NCBI GenBank assembly: GCA_016931785.1
Contig: JAFGED010000319.1
Span: forward strand, 1 to 38,722
Reading direction: 5' to 3'
DNA from: Anaerolineae bacterium
Lineage (GTDB): Bacteria; Chloroflexota; Anaerolineae; B4-G1
Length of the DNA: 38,722 bases
Position 1 is the stretch's first letter. Each line of letters opens with the position of its first letter. The translations under genes and the position numbers were made by a program. Positions 16,460 to 24,959 of the stretch are shown here, in pieces. The notes beneath the pieces were generated by a model. It did not search any database, was not told the origin of the DNA, and was given only the letters and a program-made list of their open reading frames with translations.

Positions 16460-18196
16460 CTAACCAGCGCAATCGGTCCAGTTGAGCACGAAATCGCGGA
16501 ACGCCTCGTTGGACCCGCCATCGCGCTGCACGACGACGAGCCCCCAATCGCGGAAGACGACGCCGTAGCGGTCGATGTCGAGTTGGGAGAAATACTCCCG
16601 ATACTGCTCGCAGATCATAAAGCGCTGGTCGTACAGGTTGATGAATACGACGTCGGGATCGGGCGGCGGCTCGCGCTGGGCGGGGATGCCGATGATGTAC
16701 AAACCCTCCCGCCGGGCCAGGTGGGGGGCGTAGGCGTTGGTGGTGACCACGGAGGCATCGGGCGGAACGGTGGCGAGGGCCCGATGGACCGCCTCGGCGT
16801 TGGGCAGTTCGGCGAGCGGCGGTGGAAGCTCCTGGCCCTCGGTGAAGGGGTTGTCGATCGCCAGCGCCAGCACGGCCAGAGGGATGACGGCCAGCCCGAT
16901 GGCGTGCGAGAGCCAGCGCTGGCCCAGCCACTCTTTGAGCCTGTGCAGGCCGAGCACTGCGGCGATAAAGACGAAGGGGATGATGGGCACCGTGTACTGG
17001 CAATAGATCTCGGCCTGGCAGTGATGTTGGGCCAGGATGTTGATCGCCAGTCCGGGCGCGGCCAGCAGGAGCTCGGGCAGGCCCAACAGCGCCAGGAAGC
17101 CGACGGGGAGCAAGAGTTGTAACAGGTAGAGTGCTCGGTTGGGCTCGGCCAGGGTCCGGCAGACTGCGCCCGGTTGGGAGATCAGCGTCCACGCCATCTG
17201 GCCGGGGCTCTCTCCCAGCCAGCCGTACCGCTCCAGCGTGTCGGAGGGGCCCTGGCGCAAGGAGGGGATCAGCCAGAACATCGTGGCGCTCGATACGATC
17301 AGCCCCACGCCGGCCCAAACGAGGCCGAAGCGCACGCGCCGGGGAGTGCGTTCTCGCAGGGCGGTGTAGAGGCCAAAGGCGGCCACGCTGAAGCCGAGGT
17401 TCTCCTTGCTCAGCAGGGGCACGAGCAGCCACAGCGAAGCGATCTCTAGATCGTCGCTGTCGAGCGCCTCGAAGGCGGCGATAAAGGCCGGGATGGCCAG
17501 GGCCTCGGGGTGAAAATCAAAGCGCTCGGTGAAGCCGATGGCCGGATAGAGCAGGTAGGCCGCCGCCACGGCCAGCGCAGGCCACGGGCTGTTCAGGCGG
17601 CGTTGCGCGAGCCGATATAGCGGGATAGCGCCCGCCGCCAGCCCGACGACCTGCACCCACAGCAGCAGCTTGGGGGAAGGGAACAAAACGTAAAGCGGGA
17701 TGAGCGCCAGCATCACCGGCTGAAAGTGATCGGCGAATGCGTTCTCCACCTCGGGCGAGCTGGCGAAAAAGCGCCCGTGCAGCGTGTTCCAGACGACCTG
17801 CTCCTTGATCGCCAGGTCAAAGCCGGTGGAGTTGAAGCGCTCGTGGCGCTGGATGGCGAGCCACCCGTAGGCTGCGACGTGGGCAAGGATCAGCAGGGCC
17901 AGCAAGATGAGGGCCGGATAGCGCTTGCGTGGAGAGGGCTGGCTGCCGGTGTTGCTCAATCGATACCCGAGAAAGTAGCCGGCCAGCAGGCCGATGCCCG
18001 CGAGGGCGAGCCAGGCGCCGCTGATGGCGAGCAACCCGCGCAGCTTGGGCAGCTGCCAGGGGAAGATGCCCTCCACGTTGCCCTCTCGGGCCAGCGCCGC
18101 CGCCCAGAGCGCCAGGGCGGCGAGGGTCAGGAGGATGGCCGCCGTGGCGAGCCAGTGGATGGCTCTCTTGCGATTGGGTGTAATGATCGTCGCCAC
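16460..18196 (-). CDS. DUF2079 family integral membrane protein
   Basis: The 578-aa polytopic protein belongs to the DUF2079 family. The hallmark stretch FDLAIKEQVVWNTLHGRFF (about residues 124-142), then ADHFQPVMLALIPLYVLFPS and GFTERFDFHPEA, matches the family pattern. The proteins resemble GT-C glycosyltransferases in topology and probably modify surface glycans, but no activity is established. Its C-terminal soluble part has VFINLYDQRFMICEQYREYF. The start is GTG 18196: a near-consensus promoter places the transcription start at or one base from this GTG, so the mRNA is probably leaderless and no Shine-Dalgarno site is present. It is convergent with the upstream operon and divergent from the gene at 18299. 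Confidence 0.87.
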   Translation of the reverse strand: MATIITPNRKRAIHWLATAAILLTLAALALWAAALAREGNVEGIFPWQLPKLRGLLAISGAWLALAGIGLLAGYFLGYRLSNTGSQPSPRKRYPALILLALLILAHVAAYGWLAIQRHERFNSTGFDLAIKEQVVWNTLHGRFFASSPEVENAFADHFQPVMLALIPLYVLFPSPKLLLWVQVVGLAAGAIPLYRLAQRRLNSPWPALAVAAAYLLYPAIGFTERFDFHPEALAIPAFIAAFEALDSDDLEIASLWLLVPLLSKENLGFSVAAFGLYTALRERTPRRVRFGLVWAGVGLIVSSATMFWLIPSLRQGPSDTLERYGWLGESPGQMAWTLISQPGAVCRTLAEPNRALYLLQLLLPVGFLALLGLPELLLAAPGLAINILAQHHCQAEIYCQYTVPIIPFVFIAAVLGLHRLKEWLGQRWLSHAIGLAVIPLAVLALAIDNPFTEGQELPPPLAELPNAEAVHRALATVPPDASVVTTNAYAPHLARREGLYIIGIPAQREPPPDPDVVFINLYDQRFMICEQYREYFSQLDIDRYGVVFRDWGLVVVQRDGGSNEAFRDFVLNWTDCAG

Positions 18197-18203
18197 GTTG
18201 CAG

Positions 18204-18231
18204 ATTATACGATAGGCGTTCGGGGTGTCAA
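18204..18231 (-). promoter_or_regulatory. Near-consensus promoter giving a leaderless transcript
   Basis: Minus strand: -35 TTGACA (18226-18231), 16-nt spacer, -10 TATAAT (18204-18209). Seven bases separate the -10 from GTG 18196. It stands back to back with the plus-strand promoter at 18248, the two -35 boxes being 16 bp apart. Confidence 0.8.
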
Positions 18232-18247
18232 ACAGTCATCGTAGCAG

Positions 18248-18276
18248 TTGACAGCGCCTGGCGCAGATGATACAAT
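18248..18276 (+). promoter_or_regulatory. Near-consensus promoter of glycosyltransferase 4
   Basis: -35 TTGACA (18248-18253), 17-nt spacer, -10 TACAAT (18271-18276). The ORF-track start (TTG 18248) is this -35 box, so translation must start later, at ATG 18299. Confidence 0.82.
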
Positions 18277-18298
18277 GCCCCGCCGGTTGGAGTTTTTG

Positions 18299-20857
18299 AT
18301 GAAAGGTCTAGGTCGACGGATTGGTTTGCTTGCAGCGGCGGCGATTCTAGGGGCTGTGATTCTAGCGGTGCCCCTTCCGCTCGTGCGCTTTGGCGCGGCG
18401 TTCGTCCTGCTGTGGGTGCTGCCGGGCTTGGCTTGGACGTCCCTCATCCCACAGAGCGCACTCGATCGCATCGAGCGGGTAGCCGTGGGTTTGGGCCTCA
18501 GCTTTGCCGTGTCCCCCGTCGTTACGCTGTTGGTCACGGACCTCCCCGGACCGGTTAGCCGCGGTGGCCTTTTGATTGCGATGATGGCGGGGATCGGCTC
18601 GCCGCTGGCTCTATCGGCGCTGAGGCGCCTGGTGCCCGGGTTGAGGGAGCGCCCTGTGGATGCCGAGCCGCGCAGGTGGATGGGCCTCAGGGCGGCCTTT
18701 TGCAGTCAGCAAACCCTGTGGCGCGGCGGTTGGGCGTGGCTCTTGGTCGCGGTTCTCATCGCCGCTGCGCTGCGCGTGGTCAATCTGGGGTATGCCGAGT
18801 TTCAGGGGGACGAGGCCGCCGTGCTGGTGCGCGCTGCCCAGGCCCTGGAGGGGGATGAGGCCGCTGTCTTCCAGCACAAAAAAGGCCCGGCGGAGCTCGC
18901 GGTGGTGATGGCGGGTTGGCGCTTGACCGGGATGACGGGCGAGTGGATGGCGCGCCTGCCCTTTGCCTGGGCGGGGGTGCTGGGTGTGGCCGCCGTGTTC
19001 CTGTGCGGTCGCCGCCTGGGCCGCCCGCACGCAGGAGGCATCGCGGCGTGCTTGCTGGCCATCGAGGGATTTTTCGTCGGTTTTGGGCGCATCGTGCAGT
19101 ACCAGAGCCTAGTGTTCGCTCTTGGCACGCTGGGCTTGTTGTGCCTGTTTGCCTATCGGGAGCGCGGGCGCGGCGGCCTGGTCATCGCCGGCGCGGCTTT
19201 CTTCGCCTGCGGTATGCTGGCTCATTACGACGCCATGCTGGCGCTGCCTGCTGGCCTGCTGCTCGTGGCCGCCCGGCTGTGGCGCGACCGCCAAACGGGC
19301 TGGCGGGCCTTGGTCCCGATCGTGATCGCTGCCCTGGTCGGTCTCGCGCTGTTGGGGTTGTTCTACGTTCCCCTCCTGCGCAGCTCATACGCGGGGGATA
19401 CGTCCTATTACTTGTCGGGCCGCATAGGCAGCGGCTTTTATAATCACCTGGAGTCCACGTTCGAACTGAGCGCCGTCTACGACGCCGTCTACTTGCTGGC
19501 GGTGATGGGGTTGGCGCTGGCCGGTCAGATCGCGGTGACGTGGGGCCGGTGGCGCCGCGTGGGGCTGGCGCTGGCGGTCGCGCTCCTCGCGCTGGCGGTC
19601 ACGGGGTTGGTTTTGCCGGAGCGGTGGGTGGTCGGCGAGCGGACGTTAGCCTGGATACCCTTTGCCATTCTGCTGGCCGGAGCCGTGCTAGCTCCGAGGC
19701 AAACGGCGGGCGAGCGGGCCCTGTGGCTGTGGTTGGCAGTACCGGCCTTGTTCTACCTTTTCCTCGTCGCTCTGCCGCTGACACATATTCACACAGCCTT
19801 CCCTGCCTGGGCGCTGCTGGCCGGCGTGGGACTCGCCGGCTTGGGGCGCTGGTTGGCGAGCAAGTCCAGGATAGCGCTGCGCTTCGTCGCGGTCGGCGGT
19901 GTGGTGGTGTACGTGCTCTGCGGCTGTTACGCGGTGATGATGTTCGTGAACCACATCCCCGAGTATCGGCGCACGTTCCCGCAGTCCAGGAACCCGGTAT
20001 ACTGGACGCCCTACGAGCAGATGCCGGAAGCTGGTTTTTTCGGCTTTCCCTATCGCGCGGGCTGGAAGGTCGTGGGGCACTTGATAGATGAAGGGGTGTT
20101 GGTCGGCACTTATGATAGCAACGAGGAGCAAGAGATCACCGACTATTACACCCGCCAGGCGGTGCGCCTGAGATGCGCCACCCCTGATATGTACGTCATC
20201 GCGGCCAACGTTCAGGACCAGGTTCCAGTGCCCTGGGAGCAGATCGAAGAGGAGTACGAGGCGATTGCCACGATCACGGTTGGCGATCAGCCCAAGATCA
20301 CCGTCTATGGCCGGGGTGGATCGGGCCAGCCCAAGGTCTATAAGGTGGAGGCGTATGACCGGCTGTTCGACCTTTGGTCGACGCCGGATCGAGTGGCGTG
20401 GCTCACTTCGGACAGGCTGGAGGCAGCCATACCGGCGGAATACGTGCCGTACGAAGTCACCTTCGGCAACGTCGCCCGCTTGCTGGGCTACACGGTCGAT
20501 ACCAGCCACGCTGTCCCCGGTGGCTACGTGGAATTGACCCTGCTTTGGCAGGCGTTGGAGCCCACGCCGGTTGACTACCACGTGTTCACGCATCTCCACG
20601 ACGGCGAGGCGATGCGCGGGCAGCTCGATGGGCAGCCGGTGTGTGGCGGCTTTCCGACCTCGCGCTGGCAGCCCGGCCAGGTTATCGCCGACCCCTACCG
20701 CATCCCGGTGTGGGGGGACGCGCCTCCCGGCCAGGTGCCCCTGCGCGTAGGCATGTACGATTTCGTGACCATGCAGCGTCTGCCTGTGACATCGCCCGAT
20801 GGAGCGCCTGCCGGTGACAGCGTGCATCTGACCGATGTGGAGATACGGGAGCCTTAG
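18299..20857 (+). CDS. Long PMT/ArnT-like membrane glycosyltransferase (GT-C) with extra N-terminal membrane region
   Basis: The 852-aa protein carries about 150 extra N-terminal residues with four hydrophobic segments (FGAAFVLLWVLPGLAWTSL, resembling the DUF1616-type region of other surface-polysaccharide proteins). A standard GT-C body follows. The first-loop motif AEFQGDEAAVLVRAAQAL (about residues 167-184) contains the acidic GDEA, which recurs at once in EGDEAAVFQHKKGPAEL. The C-terminal beta module begins near residue 724: ARLLGYTVDTSHAVPGGYVE, VDYHVFTHLHDGEAM, PPGQVPLRVGMYDF. ATG 18299 has GGAG 6 nt upstream and is consistent with the promoter. Lipid-linked sugar donor and acceptor are unknown. 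It is separated from the next gene by a new promoter. Confidence 0.85.
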   Translation: MKGLGRRIGLLAAAAILGAVILAVPLPLVRFGAAFVLLWVLPGLAWTSLIPQSALDRIERVAVGLGLSFAVSPVVTLLVTDLPGPVSRGGLLIAMMAGIGSPLALSALRRLVPGLRERPVDAEPRRWMGLRAAFCSQQTLWRGGWAWLLVAVLIAAALRVVNLGYAEFQGDEAAVLVRAAQALEGDEAAVFQHKKGPAELAVVMAGWRLTGMTGEWMARLPFAWAGVLGVAAVFLCGRRLGRPHAGGIAACLLAIEGFFVGFGRIVQYQSLVFALGTLGLLCLFAYRERGRGGLVIAGAAFFACGMLAHYDAMLALPAGLLLVAARLWRDRQTGWRALVPIVIAALVGLALLGLFYVPLLRSSYAGDTSYYLSGRIGSGFYNHLESTFELSAVYDAVYLLAVMGLALAGQIAVTWGRWRRVGLALAVALLALAVTGLVLPERWVVGERTLAWIPFAILLAGAVLAPRQTAGERALWLWLAVPALFYLFLVALPLTHIHTAFPAWALLAGVGLAGLGRWLASKSRIALRFVAVGGVVVYVLCGCYAVMMFVNHIPEYRRTFPQSRNPVYWTPYEQMPEAGFFGFPYRAGWKVVGHLIDEGVLVGTYDSNEEQEITDYYTRQAVRLRCATPDMYVIAANVQDQVPVPWEQIEEEYEAIATITVGDQPKITVYGRGGSGQPKVYKVEAYDRLFDLWSTPDRVAWLTSDRLEAAIPAEYVPYEVTFGNVARLLGYTVDTSHAVPGGYVELTLLWQALEPTPVDYHVFTHLHDGEAMRGQLDGQPVCGGFPTSRWQPGQVIADPYRIPVWGDAPPGQVPLRVGMYDFVTMQRLPVTSPDGAPAGDSVHLTDVEIREP

Positions 20858-20906
20858 AGGTCCGCTAGGGCGGCGTAAACGCGAGATTATGTCATCCGCG
20901 CACTGG

Positions 20907-20935
20907 TTGACAGTGCTCGCAGCAGGTGGTACAAT
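20907..20935 (+). promoter_or_regulatory. Near-consensus promoter of the DUF11 surface protein
   Basis: -35 TTGACA (20907-20912), 17-nt spacer, -10 TACAAT (20930-20935). It has the same boxes and spacing as the promoter at 18248. Confidence 0.82.
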
Positions 20936-20978
20936 CCCCCTGCTCCCCCAAAAGTTAAGTGAGCGAGAGAGGTGAAAA

Positions 20979-22835
20979 GTGGAGATTTACGAGAAATTAC
21001 GTACGCGCCCGGTGGCTTTGGTGTTGACGGCGGTTGGACTGGCTTTGCTGCTCGTGACTATCCTTTCATTGTCGCTTTCTGCACGCGCAGAGCCGGCGGC
21101 TGATCTGGATGTGAGTAAAACGGTCAATACAGGCCAGGCTGCACCTGGCGATACGCTGACTTACACTATTCACATAACTAACAACGTACAGGTCAATTTT
21201 GCTCTATGGATGACGGACACGCTACCGCCGGAGGTGGATTATGTCGCTGATAGCTTGCAGGTGATCCCTCCAGGAACAGGCAGTGCCGGCATCGCGAATG
21301 ATGTGTTAACCTGGACGGCCGCCTCATTTGGCTGGAATCAGCAGGTCATAATCGTCTACAGTGCTCAGATATCTACCGCACTTGCTTCTGCTACAATCAC
21401 CAACACCGCTGAGGTCACCGGTACCGGTAGCCTGGTCACGTCGAACATGGTTTCCACGGGGGTTTCCCCTGGAGAGCTGCAGGTCTCCAAGGAGGCCGGT
21501 TCGTCCTTCGCCCGTCCTGGCGAGCAGTTGGGCTACACCATCCACATAGCCAACGTCGGCGGCGGCGCCGTCAGCGCGGTGTCGATGACGGATCCCCTAC
21601 CGCCGGAGGTGAGCTATGTGAGCGGCCCAAGTGTATCCGGGTGGGGTGAGGGAAGCTGCGGTGTGTCGGGGGACTTCATCACCTGCACCGGCCGCATGGA
21701 GTCGGGGGAGGCGGCCACCATCGATTTCACCGTCGTCGTCAGCGCCGGGTTGAGCGAGGGCACCTACTTTACAAACACGGTGTACGTCAGTGGTGCCGGG
21801 CTTCCGCTCTCGGCCTCCGTGGCAATGCAGGTAAACGAGAACATGATGTATTATCTGCCTATGGTGATGTATAACTACCCCCCTGTAGTTGTCATGGATC
21901 CTATCGAGGTGCTTGAGGGGATTGTCTACACCGTCACCTGGGATTGTGGTTCCTGTGAGCTGCAGGCAGATCAATTCGTGCTTCAAGAGGCGACGGACGC
22001 TGACTTTACGCAAAACGTGACCGAGTATACGACCACGGCGACGTCGCGCTTTTTCAGCAAAGGCTCGTCTTCGGACATTTACTTCTACAAGGTTCGGGCC
22101 GACGGCGACTGGGGGCAGGGCCAGTGGAGCAACGTCGAATCGATCGGCTTTTACGACGAGTTCGATGACGCCTCGACCGGGTGGCCGGACGATAGGGGAG
22201 TGATGTACGTTGGTGGGGACGGAGTCGTCCACTACTGGTGGCGAAAATACCTGCCGACGACGGGCAGCGGGCAGTATCGCATCCTGATCGACCAGGGCGG
22301 GCCCTACGCCTGGTTCTACCAGCCTTTTGCGCCTGCTCCTTACGTTCCGTCTAGCAACAAGTATTGCATCGAGACCGAAATGAAGTTCGAGGAAGGCAAT
22401 ATGTGGGCGAACATGGGAGTGGTCATTGGCGCTCACGAGACAGATACGCAGATATATGCCTTCTGCATGTCTCGGAACAACGAGGATGGGTTAGGATGGT
22501 TCCTCATGCGCAAAGATGACTATCAGTTCCCAACCGACGAGCCCAAGTACCGCCGCGGCTGCTCCGGCCCGACGTTCAAGATAGAGGGCTTTGCACCGGC
22601 TGGACAGGGAGTACGCACCGGCACTAGCCGCGAGAGCTGGAACCGGGTGCGGCTCGGCATCGATGGGGACACGGTCAAGGTCTACATCGGCAATTACTAT
22701 AAGGGCGAGGCGACGTTGGCTGGCCTGCACAACACGACGTATATCGGCTTGATCGGCGGTGATTACGAACTGACCCCGATAGACATTCGCTTTGACTACT
22801 TTAAGGTGATACAGGGCTCGGACTGCAGTTACTAA
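20979..22835 (+). CDS. Secreted DUF11-repeat surface protein
   Basis: The 618-aa protein has a long signal peptide (PVALVLTAVGLALLLVTIL...SARA). Two DUF11 beta-sandwich repeats follow: DLDVSKTVNTGQAAPGDTLT at about residues 43-150 and LQVSKEAGSSFARPGEQLGY at about 163-280. A short linker YYLPMVMYNYPP comes next, then a region with a possible Ig-like segment and a C-terminal concanavalin-like or laminin-G-like domain (FYDEFDDASTGWPDD, WNRVRLGIDGDTVKVYIGN, IDIRFDYFKVIQ). Such proteins are adhesins or wall-layer components; a specific ligand cannot be given. GTG 20979 is preceded by GAGAGAGGTG. Flanked by glycosyltransferases, it is a plausible glycosylation target, which is inference only. Confidence 0.83.
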   Translation: MEIYEKLRTRPVALVLTAVGLALLLVTILSLSLSARAEPAADLDVSKTVNTGQAAPGDTLTYTIHITNNVQVNFALWMTDTLPPEVDYVADSLQVIPPGTGSAGIANDVLTWTAASFGWNQQVIIVYSAQISTALASATITNTAEVTGTGSLVTSNMVSTGVSPGELQVSKEAGSSFARPGEQLGYTIHIANVGGGAVSAVSMTDPLPPEVSYVSGPSVSGWGEGSCGVSGDFITCTGRMESGEAATIDFTVVVSAGLSEGTYFTNTVYVSGAGLPLSASVAMQVNENMMYYLPMVMYNYPPVVVMDPIEVLEGIVYTVTWDCGSCELQADQFVLQEATDADFTQNVTEYTTTATSRFFSKGSSSDIYFYKVRADGDWGQGQWSNVESIGFYDEFDDASTGWPDDRGVMYVGGDGVVHYWWRKYLPTTGSGQYRILIDQGGPYAWFYQPFAPAPYVPSSNKYCIETEMKFEEGNMWANMGVVIGAHETDTQIYAFCMSRNNEDGLGWFLMRKDDYQFPTDEPKYRRGCSGPTFKIEGFAPAGQGVRTGTSRESWNRVRLGIDGDTVKVYIGNYYKGEATLAGLHNTTYIGLIGGDYELTPIDIRFDYFKVIQGSDCSY

Positions 22836-22888
22836 GGGCCCGTAAAAGGATAACTTGCGGTTTCGAGTCGTGATCTTGCAGCGAGGAT

Positions 22889-22914
22889 GGGGATGCTCAT
22901 ACCTGGGCATCCCC
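22889..22914 (+). terminator. Hairpin after the DUF11 gene
   Basis: GGGGATGC (22889-22896) pairs with GCATCCCC (22907-22914) across a 10-nt loop, followed by GTTACTTT. The T-run is interrupted. It lies only 15 nt before the next start codon, so it may attenuate rather than end transcription. Confidence 0.6.
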
Positions 22915-22929
22915 GTTACTTTGTGCTAA

Positions 22930-24933
22930 ATGGAGAGACTCTTTTCGATTCCCAAGCGTGAACTGATTCTGTCGTGCGCCATCGTGCTCCTGGCGGCCTG
23001 GCTGCGCTTTGATCGCATCGACCAGGCCGAGTTCCTGTGGGATCAGGCGGAGATATCCAAGTGCGGGTTGACGATGGCGCGGGAGGGCGAGATCGCCTGG
23101 GTCGGGACGCTCTCGTCCACGGGGTTGAACTTTTTCATGGGGGCGGCTTGGTTGATGGCTATCCCCCATGCTCTCTCGACCAGCCCCGTTTTCGCTACCG
23201 GTTTCGTGGCGTTTATCAACTTACTGGCCGTGGTAGGCTGCTACTTTCTTGCCCGAACGTGGTTCGGTCGAACGGCAGCCCTGGTGGCGACCTTACTGTT
23301 CGCCGTCTCGCCGTGGGCTGTGATCTATTCCAGAAAAGTGTGGCATCTGAACTTTTTGCCACCCTTTGTGCTGCTCTATGCGGCGACCGGCTGGCTGGCC
23401 TTTGTGCGCGGTCGTCGTTGGGCCGCGGTGGCGCATGCCCTTGCGTTAGCGGCTCTCGTGCAACTTCACTTTGCCGCCTTTTCCTTCATCTTTCTGACGG
23501 TGCTGTGGGCGCTGGTTTTCCGCAAGCGGCTGGATTGGCAAGCCGCATTGATCGGAGGTGTGCTGGCTGCCCTGACCTTTGTCCCGTACTTTGTCGTCGA
23601 CGCGCAAAGGGACTGGCGCAACGTACGGCGCTTTATCGAACTCGTGCAAAAGCCGTCGGTGATGAGCGCGGATGCGGTGTACGATACCTGGGTCATCACC
23701 ACCGGGCTGGACCTGCATTGGCTGACCGGCCCGGACCGTTACGCCGAGTTCGTCGCCGGCACACTCAACGTGCGCTGGCTCTTTGCCATCGTGGGCGCGC
23801 TGGCTATCGCCGGGAGTATCATCGCGTTGTGGAAAGTGATCCGCCGGGCGCGCGTTGGCCTCGATGAAGAGACCGCCGCTGCCTTGATGGCCGTCACCTG
23901 GCTGGCAATGCCCGTCCTGCTCATGACGCGATACACCGTGCCGCCCGCTCCGCACTATTTCACCGCGACCTTTTCGGCCCAGTTCATCCTCGTTGGCTGG
24001 GTGGTGGCGCTGGCAGCCCGCCTGCCGCGCTGGATCGGGCGGGTTGGTCCGGGAGTGCTCGTCACGGTCTTGGTGGTCGTCGCCGCCGCGCAGGTCTACG
24101 AGGTCACCTCTGTGTTGCGGTTCGTGACGACCCACGACACGCGGCGTGGCTATGGCACTCCCGTCGGCTATGAGGTCCAGGCAGTCCAGACGGCTGAACA
24201 CCTGGGCCAGGAGATCGATAGCAAAGAGGTGATCGTTCTCTCCGAGGGTGACGAGCCCGGCATGTACGAAATACCCGCCGTGGCCGATGTGCTGATGTAC
24301 GGAGAACCGCACCGTGCGGTGGATATCCGTACGGCGCTCGTATTTCCTGCCGCCCCCGCCGTCTATTGGGCGGCCTACGATATGACGCCCGGCGAGGAGT
24401 TGCTGGCTGCGCTCACCCCCGAGGTCGCAGATGCTCGCATCCCGCTGCGCGAGGGAATCCGTTCCTTCCGCTTCTACCGCTGGCCGGGAGGTGAGCCCGA
24501 TATCGCGTGTATGCAACCCCTGCCCGATGGCCCGCGCACCTGGGCCAGCGGCGCGCAGTTGGTTGGCTATTGTCTGGAAGGGGACCTGAGCCCTGGCAAT
24601 ACCGTGCATTGGACGTTGATCTGGCGGGTAACCCGTACCACAACCGAGGATATCTACTATCATTGGTTCAACCATCTGTTGGATGGAGAAGGGCAGAAGC
24701 TCGAGCAGCGGGACGGACCGAGTCTTCATACCGAATACTGGCGGTCCGGCGATACGGTTCTCAACTGGTTTGATCTGCAGATCCCGGGGGACGCGCCGCC
24801 AGGCGATTACACGATGCGCGTGGGCATGTACACCTACACGCGTTCTGACGTCATCGAGAACGTGCCGCTGGTCGACGCGGACGGCGAGCCGGCGGGAGAG
24901 TGGGTCCTGATCGGACCATTGCAGGCAAAGTAG
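22930..24933 (+). CDS. PMT/ArnT-like membrane glycosyltransferase (GT-C) 5
   Basis: The 667-aa protein begins with a short cytoplasmic tail and about a dozen membrane helices. The acidic first-loop motif is altered to AEFLWDQAEISK (about residues 34-45), with Gln between Asp and Ala-Glu. The segment FAVSPWAVIYSRKVWHLNFL is typical of this GT group. The shared C-terminal beta module begins near residue 543: AQLVGYCLEGDLSPGNTVHW, YYHWFNHLLDGEGQKLEQRD, APPGDYTMRVGMYTY. No Shine-Dalgarno site is obvious before ATG 22930. It is followed after 26 nt by the YfhO-like gene and probably opens an operon running to 30484. Confidence 0.84.
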   Translation: MERLFSIPKRELILSCAIVLLAAWLRFDRIDQAEFLWDQAEISKCGLTMAREGEIAWVGTLSSTGLNFFMGAAWLMAIPHALSTSPVFATGFVAFINLLAVVGCYFLARTWFGRTAALVATLLFAVSPWAVIYSRKVWHLNFLPPFVLLYAATGWLAFVRGRRWAAVAHALALAALVQLHFAAFSFIFLTVLWALVFRKRLDWQAALIGGVLAALTFVPYFVVDAQRDWRNVRRFIELVQKPSVMSADAVYDTWVITTGLDLHWLTGPDRYAEFVAGTLNVRWLFAIVGALAIAGSIIALWKVIRRARVGLDEETAAALMAVTWLAMPVLLMTRYTVPPAPHYFTATFSAQFILVGWVVALAARLPRWIGRVGPGVLVTVLVVVAAAQVYEVTSVLRFVTTHDTRRGYGTPVGYEVQAVQTAEHLGQEIDSKEVIVLSEGDEPGMYEIPAVADVLMYGEPHRAVDIRTALVFPAAPAVYWAAYDMTPGEELLAALTPEVADARIPLREGIRSFRFYRWPGGEPDIACMQPLPDGPRTWASGAQLVGYCLEGDLSPGNTVHWTLIWRVTRTTTEDIYYHWFNHLLDGEGQKLEQRDGPSLHTEYWRSGDTVLNWFDLQIPGDAPPGDYTMRVGMYTYTRSDVIENVPLVDADGEPAGEWVLIGPLQAK

Positions 24934-24959
24934 CAGGTTAGACGAGAGGGCAAGGCCAA

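Noticed and set aside
18248-18298. Upstream TTG start for glycosyltransferase 4
   Set aside because: The TTG is the -35 box of the promoter, so it cannot be in the transcript.
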